Assembly: GCF_024721115.1 (NCBI RefSeq)
Contig: NZ_JAMDHK010000014.1
Span: 1 to 64,000, forward strand
DNA: 64,000 nucleotides
Direction of reading: 5' to 3'
DNA from: Salipiger pentaromativorans
Lineage (GTDB): Bacteria > Pseudomonadota > Alphaproteobacteria > Rhodobacterales > Rhodobacteraceae
A model generated the notes under the pieces. The model made no database searches, was not told where the DNA came from, and worked only from the letters and a program-made list of their open reading frames with translations. Shown here one piece after another: positions 60,267-64,000 of this stretch (position 1 is the stretch's first letter; the number at the start of each line of letters is the position of its first letter). The position numbers were made by a program, and so were the translations under genes.

Positions 60267-60731
60267 TCAGCCCCAACCGTCCAGAACCGCCCCGGGGTCG
60301 CGCAGCGTCTGCAACCGCCGCGCGGCATGCTGCGCGAACCGTCGGATAAGCGCATTGCGCCGGGCGCCGGAAAGTTTGCTCTCGGGGCCCATGCGCAGGA
60401 TCTCCGCATCGTAGCCATCGGCGATGATCAGCCCCGTGCCCTCGGGCAGCAGATCGGTGGGAAACGCCTCGTCCACGGCCCAGAAATAGCGGTCGCACCA
60501 TTCGAGATAGCCCTGCCACTTGCCGTCCGACAGGAAATCCGCGCGGCTGCTCTTGCACTCCACGACCCAAAGTTCCCCCTTCGGCCCCAGCGCCATCACA
60601 TCCACGCGTTTGCCGCGCTCGGGCACAAATTCCTCGACCACGGCGAAACCATGCCCCGCCGAAAGATGGCGGCACACGCCGCGGGCCAGCCATTGCCCGG
60701 GCATCAGGGGGGGATCGGGAGACAGACTCAT
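60267..60731 (-). CDS. mmcB: MmcB-family DNA repair protein
   Basis: 154 residues. MmcB is a small endonuclease-like protein of alphaproteobacteria needed for tolerance to mitomycin C. The PD-(D/E)XK core is visible: Asp44 in GKRVDVMALG and Glu58-x-Lys60 in LWVVECKSSRADF, followed by GYLEWCDRYFWAVDE. The start is 60731, since the methionine at 60767 lies upstream of the LexA box. The LexA box 14 bases in front shows SOS control. Confidence 0.9.
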   Translation of the reverse strand: MSLSPDPPLMPGQWLARGVCRHLSAGHGFAVVEEFVPERGKRVDVMALGPKGELWVVECKSSRADFLSDGKWQGYLEWCDRYFWAVDEAFPTDLLPEGTGLIIADGYDAEILRMGPESKLSGARRNALIRRFAQHAARRLQTLRDPGAVLDGWG

Positions 60732-60744
60732 GAGGGGAAAGTAT

Positions 60745-60759
60745 GAACATTTCATGAAC
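60745..60759 (-). promoter_or_regulatory. LexA (SOS) box of mmcB
   Basis: On the minus strand GTTC-ATGAAAT-GTTC, an exact match to the alphaproteobacterial LexA consensus GTTC-N7-GTTC. It lies 14 bases before the mmcB start, where LexA would block the promoter or first transcribed bases. Confidence 0.9.
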
Positions 60760-60840
60760 AAATGCAAGCCATGCGATCTCCGGTCAGGATTTGCATGCGG
60801 CCCCCTTGCCGAGCCGCGCTGCGCAGCCTATCTCGCGATC

Positions 60841-61055
60841 AGGCGGGTTCTGCCCTTCTCGTGACATGGTTGCATTCCGGTGGCCTTAAGCAATTCCGAG
60901 GGAGCTGGCTCTGTCCGGGCCCTGGTCCGGTTACCTGGCGCCCACCTGTATATACAGGTCCTCGGGAATGAGATAACCCCACGGTTGGCGTGGTTCCCGC
61001 CGCAACGCCGCTTTCCGACCCCGGACAATAAAAAAGCGCCCTGAGGGGCGCTTTT
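60841..61055 (+). ncRNA. Candidate structured RNA (possibly 6S RNA-like)
   Basis: No ORF of quality, yet the stretch folds well and ends at a strong terminator. Outer stem GTTGC (60869) / GCAAC (61002) continues as GGTGG/CCGCC with a bulge; then an unpaired left side and a small right hairpin CCACG-GTTGG-CGTGG; then a second stem ATTCCGAGG/CCTCGGGAAT enclosing further hairpins, one of them the 16-base palindrome at 60944-60959. A closing stem, central bubble and apical arm is the 6S RNA layout. A possible promoter is TTGCCG-17-TATCTC (60806-60834). No sequence match to 6S could be tested here. Confidence 0.4.
61032..61055. terminator. Strong bidirectional rho-independent terminator
   Basis: AAAAGCGCCC-TGAG-GGGCGCTTTT. 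A perfect stem with A-run and T-run on opposite sides, so it works on both strands: for the candidate RNA on the plus strand and for the membrane-protein gene on the minus strand. Confidence 0.9.
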
Positions 61056-61080
61056 GGCTGTGTCGGCGATGTCGTGGGGC

Positions 61081-61413
61081 TCAGATCAGGCGGCGGGCCT
61101 TGCCGTTGCCCCGGGCCTGCGCCTCGACCGGAATACGAGCGGGTTGCGGAGCCTGCACACGGGCGCGCTTGCCGCCGGCGGGTGGGGTGCCGTTGTCCTG
61201 CATCCGCATGATGGTGATGGCGAATTGCACGCCGGCGAAGACCAGGCCGTTGAACAGCCAGAGCAGGAAGACGGCCAGCATCCCCGCATCGGAATGGGTC
61301 ACCAGATGATAGAGATTGGCGACGTTCTGCCAGAGCAGGAGACCGACGAAGACCGTCGACAGCGCGAAGCCGGCCAGGATTTGCAGGATGTAAAGGCGCA
61401 CGAGGCGAGGCAT
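61081..61413 (-). CDS. Small inner-membrane protein of unknown function
   Basis: 110 residues. Two membrane segments at about 8-30 (YILQILAGFALSTVFVGLLL) and 44-68 (LAVFLLWLFNGLVFAGVQFA), then a basic, proline-rich cytoplasmic tail rich in Arg and Lys. Not recognised. A strong ribosome site AAGGAGAATACGTC precedes the ATG, and a terminator follows, so it is a real single-gene transcript. 61414-61589 upstream holds its promoter and nothing else I can name. Confidence 0.8.
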   Translation of the reverse strand: MPRLVRLYILQILAGFALSTVFVGLLLWQNVANLYHLVTHSDAGMLAVFLLWLFNGLVFAGVQFAITIMRMQDNGTPPAGGKRARVQAPQPARIPVEAQARGNGKARRLI

Positions 61414-61589
61414 GACGTATTCTCCTTGCTGCGCGATAAAGGGTATCGCACTGCGTCGGTTTGGCAAGCGCAAAGCGGCATTGCCCTTGTTTGCATCCTT
61501 AAATTGGAATGTATCTGGGCAAAGGACAAGTGGCGTAGGGTCGCAGGGCGCAGCCGGAGCGATGCCGCGGCGCTTTGGCCGACGAGGGC

Positions 61590-62081
61590 TCAGAAGCTCT
61601 CGGGCTTGGCCTCGCGCGCCATGTGGTCGAGCACCGCATTGACGAATTTCGGCTCGCGACCCTCGGGAAAGAAGGCGCGGGCGACATCGACATATTCGGT
61701 GATCGCCACCCGGGGCGGCGTGTCGAGCGCAACCAGCTCGGCGCCGGCGGCGCGGAACAGCGCGCGCAGCGTCGGGTCGATCCGGTCGATTGGCCATTTC
61801 GCCACCAGCGCCCGATCGGTCATCTGGTCGATCCGCGCCTGCCAGTTCACCGCTTCCGAGGTGATCTTGCCGAACAGCTCGACATCGCCCTCGATCATCT
61901 CGACGCCTTCCTCGATCTCCGCTCCGAAGCGATGGTCGAGGAACTCGTGCTGCACCTTCTCGACGGTCAGCCCCGCCAGTTCCATCTGGTAGAGCGCCTG
62001 GACGGCATAGAGCCGCGAGGCGGATTTCATCCGCCGTTTCTGATTGCCGGAAGGCGCCGGGCTGGGGGCCGGGGTGGTCAT
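61590..62081 (-). CDS. nusB: Transcription antitermination factor NusB
   Basis: 163 residues, all helical. SASRLYAVQALYQMELAG at 24-41, LVAKWPIDRIDPTLRALFRA and ITEYVDVARAFFPEGREPKFVNAVLD are NusB landmarks. NusB with NusE (S10) binds boxA RNA and supports rRNA transcription. ATGA overlap with ribH; this gene order is widespread. An alanine/proline-rich N-terminus precedes the fold. Confidence 0.95.
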   Translation of the reverse strand: MTTPAPSPAPSGNQKRRMKSASRLYAVQALYQMELAGLTVEKVQHEFLDHRFGAEIEEGVEMIEGDVELFGKITSEAVNWQARIDQMTDRALVAKWPIDRIDPTLRALFRAAGAELVALDTPPRVAITEYVDVARAFFPEGREPKFVNAVLDHMAREAKPESF

Positions 62082-62629
62082 GCGCTGTCTTTTCCCTGCG
62101 AAGCGCCCGCCACCTGATATTCGTCGCGGGCGGGAACGAATCCCACCCCTTTGCGGGCGCCGCCCCACCTACGGGCCAGCGCGATCAGATGCAAGGCCGC
62201 CGCCGCCGCGCCGCCACCCTTGTTCTGCCCGGCCGCCTCGGCGCGGACGCGGGCCTGTTCGTAATTCTCGACGGTCAGGATGCCGTTGCCGATGCAGAGC
62301 CCCTGTAGCCCCAGCAGCGTCAGCGCGCGCGAGCTGTCGTTGCAGACCGTGTCGTAATGGGTGGTCTCGCCGCGGATCACGCAGCCGAGCGCTACGTAGC
62401 CGTCGAAATTCGACATCCGCTCGGCGATGCCGATGGCGCTGGGGATCTCCAGCGCACCGGGCACCTCGACCACTTCGTGAAAACCGCCGGCCGCCTCGAT
62501 TTCGTCGATGGCGCCCTTCACCAGCTCGTTGGCGATGTCCTTGTAATAGGGCGCCACGACGACGAGGATCTTGACCGGCTTGTCGAATTCCGGGCGGGGC
62601 AGGGTGTAATGCGCTTCATTCGAGGCCAT
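62078..62629 (-). CDS. ribH: 6,7-dimethyl-8-ribityllumazine synthase
   Basis: 183 residues. VVAPYYKDIANELVKGAIDE, then EVPGALEIPSAI and GCVIRGETTHYDTVCNDSSRAL with the catalytic His are standard RibH motifs; the C-terminus has GILTVENYEQARVRA. It condenses the ribityl-uracil with the butanone phosphate made by RibB. Starts in a TGATG overlap with the ribBA stop. Confidence 0.96.
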   Translation of the reverse strand: MASNEAHYTLPRPEFDKPVKILVVVAPYYKDIANELVKGAIDEIEAAGGFHEVVEVPGALEIPSAIGIAERMSNFDGYVALGCVIRGETTHYDTVCNDSSRALTLLGLQGLCIGNGILTVENYEQARVRAEAAGQNKGGGAAAAALHLIALARRWGGARKGVGFVPARDEYQVAGASQGKDSA

Positions 62630-63753
62630 CAGGCACCTCCGATCTTGCGGGTGCCCACGATCTCGAGCCCATAGGCTTCGAGCCCGACAACTTTCGGGAT
62701 GGGCGAATTGGTGAGCAGGACAAGCTGCGACAGACCCAGCGAGGAGAGGATCTGCGCGCCAAGCCCGTATTGCCGCAGCGTCTTGGGCGAGCTGCCCTCC
62801 TGCGGGTCGAGCTTCATGGCGGTGTCGCGCAGCAGCACGACCACGCCGCGGCCCTCGGCGGCCACGTCCTGCATGGCCTGGCGGAATTCATCGGCGCGGC
62901 CGGTATGGCCGGTGCCGACGATGTCCATCATCGGATCCATGGCATGCATCCGCACCAGCACCGGGCCGGGGGCGCAAAGATCGCCCTTGCTCAGCACGAT
63001 ATGTTCGTCGCCATGGGTGGTGTCGGTGTAGATCCGCATCTGCCAGTCACCGCCGAATTCCGAGGTGATGCTCTCTTCCTTCTCGACGCGCACGAGGTTG
63101 TCGTTGCGGCGGCGGTAGGAGATGAGGTCGGAAATCGTGCCGATCTTGAGCCCGTGTTTCTGGGCGAAGGCCACCAGCTCGGGCAGCCGCGACATGGTGC
63201 CGTCCTCGTTCATGATCTCGCAGATCACGCCGGCCGGGTTGAGGCCGGCGAGACGCGAGACGTCGACCGCCGCCTCGGTATGGCCCGCGCGCACCAGCAC
63301 GCCGCCGGATTTCGCGCGCAGCGGAAAGACATGGCCGGGCGTGGCGATGTCGGCGGCGCCTTTCGAGGCGTCGATGGCCACGGCGATGGTCTTGGCGCGG
63401 TCGGCGGCGGAGATGCCGGTGGTCACGCCTTCGCGGGCTTCGATCGAGGTGGTGAAGGCGGTTTCATGGCGCGAGCTGTTGTTCGTCGACATGAGCTGCA
63501 GCCCGAGCTTGTCGCAGCGGTCCGGCGTCATCGACAGGCAGATGAGCCCGCGCCCGTGGGTGGCCATGAAATTGATCGCGTCGGGGGTGGCCCATTGCGC
63601 GGGGATGACCAGATCGCCCTCGTTCTCGCGGTCTTCGTGGTCGACGAGGATGAACATCCGCCCGTTGCGGGCGTCCTCGATGATTTCCTCGACCGAGGAA
63701 ATCGCATCTTTCCAGTTCGCCTCGACGGGCCCCGGGTTTTCGTAATCCGCCAT
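62629..63753 (-). CDS. ribBA: 3,4-dihydroxy-2-butanone-4-phosphate synthase with degenerate GTP cyclohydrolase II domain
   Basis: 374 residues. RibB part (15-220): FILVDHEDRENEGDLVIPAQ, FMATHGRGLICLSMT, SRHETAFTTSIEAREGVTTG and RAGHTEAAVDVSRLAG, all active-site motifs. The C-terminal part (about 225-374) resembles RibA/GTP cyclohydrolase II, but the three zinc cysteines (C-x10-C-x-C) are missing: the corresponding stretch reads VRMHAMDPMMDIVGTGHTGR. It is thus the RibBX type, with only butanone phosphate synthase activity expected. ATG at 63753 has GAGAGGTG in front. First gene of ribBA-ribH-nusB. Confidence 0.92.
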   Translation of the reverse strand: MADYENPGPVEANWKDAISSVEEIIEDARNGRMFILVDHEDRENEGDLVIPAQWATPDAINFMATHGRGLICLSMTPDRCDKLGLQLMSTNNSSRHETAFTTSIEAREGVTTGISAADRAKTIAVAIDASKGAADIATPGHVFPLRAKSGGVLVRAGHTEAAVDVSRLAGLNPAGVICEIMNEDGTMSRLPELVAFAQKHGLKIGTISDLISYRRRNDNLVRVEKEESITSEFGGDWQMRIYTDTTHGDEHIVLSKGDLCAPGPVLVRMHAMDPMMDIVGTGHTGRADEFRQAMQDVAAEGRGVVVLLRDTAMKLDPQEGSSPKTLRQYGLGAQILSSLGLSQLVLLTNSPIPKVVGLEAYGLEIVGTRKIGGA

Positions 63754-63857
63754 ATCGACACCTCTCATCTCGTCTCTGCCAGATAAGAGATGCGGCGGCG
63801 CTTGGCTAGGGCGGTTTTGAGCACAGCCGCTTTGCGGGCGGGGGCGCTGCGCCATTT

Positions 63858-63881
63858 CGAGTCTTTGCGGAAAGATGAAAG
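63858..63881. repeat. Copy of the GTATTTT/GGAAAGATGAAAG repeat
   Basis: CGAGTCTTTGCGGAAAGATG followed by AAAG. It lies 7 bases past the stop of the last, partial gene, on the side downstream of that gene, as at 54287. One base change from the other copies (GTC for GTA). Confidence 0.6.
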
Positions 63882-63888
63882 GGCGGGG

Positions 63889-64000
63889 TCAGTCGAAGAT
63901 GTCGTCGAGCAGATCGAAAAGCCCCTTGGCGGCTTTCTTGCCGAGGGATTTCTTTTTCTTCTTCGCCTTACGTTGCGCCTTTTCGCGTTTCGTCCGGTCT
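63889..64000 (-). CDS. C-terminal part of an unknown Lys-rich protein (partial)
   Basis: Only the last 36 codons are in the window, and the gene continues beyond it. The tail is strongly basic (RTKREKAQRKAKKKKKS) and ends with an acidic amphipathic helix, KGLFDLLDDIFD. It resembles the tails of small nucleic-acid-associated or membrane-bound proteins, but identity cannot be given from this piece. Confidence 0.6.
   Translation of the reverse strand, partial: DRTKREKAQRKAKKKKKSLGKKAAKGLFDLLDDIFD

Overview
The window is chromosomal DNA of an alphaproteobacterium, most likely a member of the Rhodobacteraceae/Roseobacter group. The evidence is the high GC with strong codon bias, the gene orders infA-maf-rng-yacG and murA-DUF2948-hisD-UPF0262, the fused SelD protein, a tRNA-His that lacks the extra 5' G, and an alphaproteobacterial LexA box of the form GTTC-N7-GTTC. 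I cannot name the genus.

Layout. 1-5319 is an AT-richer accessory segment: an RTX repeat protein, a glycosyltransferase fused to a sulfotransferase-like domain, hypothetical proteins and an AlpA-type phage regulator. It stops at the 3' end of tRNA-Phe (5320-5394), as expected of an island integrated into a tRNA gene. 5544-8761 holds two convergent, overlapping selenium genes: mnmH (tRNA 2-selenouridine synthase) and selD fused to an FAD/NAD(P) oxidoreductase. 9226-15537 is a sugar or compatible-solute ABC operon (binding protein, two unusual permeases, a GH63-type glycosidase, ATPase). 15826-22038 is the complete urea transporter urtABCDE, with an NtrC-type box upstream. 22513-26542 is the circularly permuted ATP-grasp / alpha-E / transglutaminase / Anbu-protease cluster, whose function is still unsettled. 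26556-33124 is a nine-gene chemotaxis operon (stas-cheY-cheA-cheW-cheR-cheY-unknown-cheB-cheD).

33319-39753 is a metabolic stretch: a TPP enzyme, a trimethylamine-dehydrogenase-like flavoprotein with a divergent TetR regulator, and a thiolase with a divergent TetR regulator and two clear operators. tRNA-Thr follows, then a housekeeping block to 51426 (murA, hisD, UPF0262, infA, maf, rng, yacG and small genes). 51688-54224 is the 5-oxoprolinase set pxpB-pxpC-pxpA. 54323-57434 is the zinc system znuA / zur-znuC-znuB with Zur boxes between znuA and zur. The right end has an SLC13-type transporter, tRNA-His, SOS-regulated mmcB, a candidate structured RNA ending in a strong terminator, and the operon ribBA-ribH-nusB.

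How the genes work together. Several blocks are nutrient-scavenging systems whose control sites can be read directly: NtrC for urea, Zur for zinc, an FNR-type site for a cytochrome c, LexA for mmcB. Both ABC operons place a strong hairpin just after the binding-protein gene, which probably raises binding protein over membrane subunits. The least explained parts are the Anbu cluster, the permease with an inserted extracytoplasmic domain, the chemotaxis operon with a CheB that cannot be phosphorylated in the usual way plus a small unknown protein, and the candidate RNA near 60.9 kb. No insertion sequence or CRISPR array was seen.
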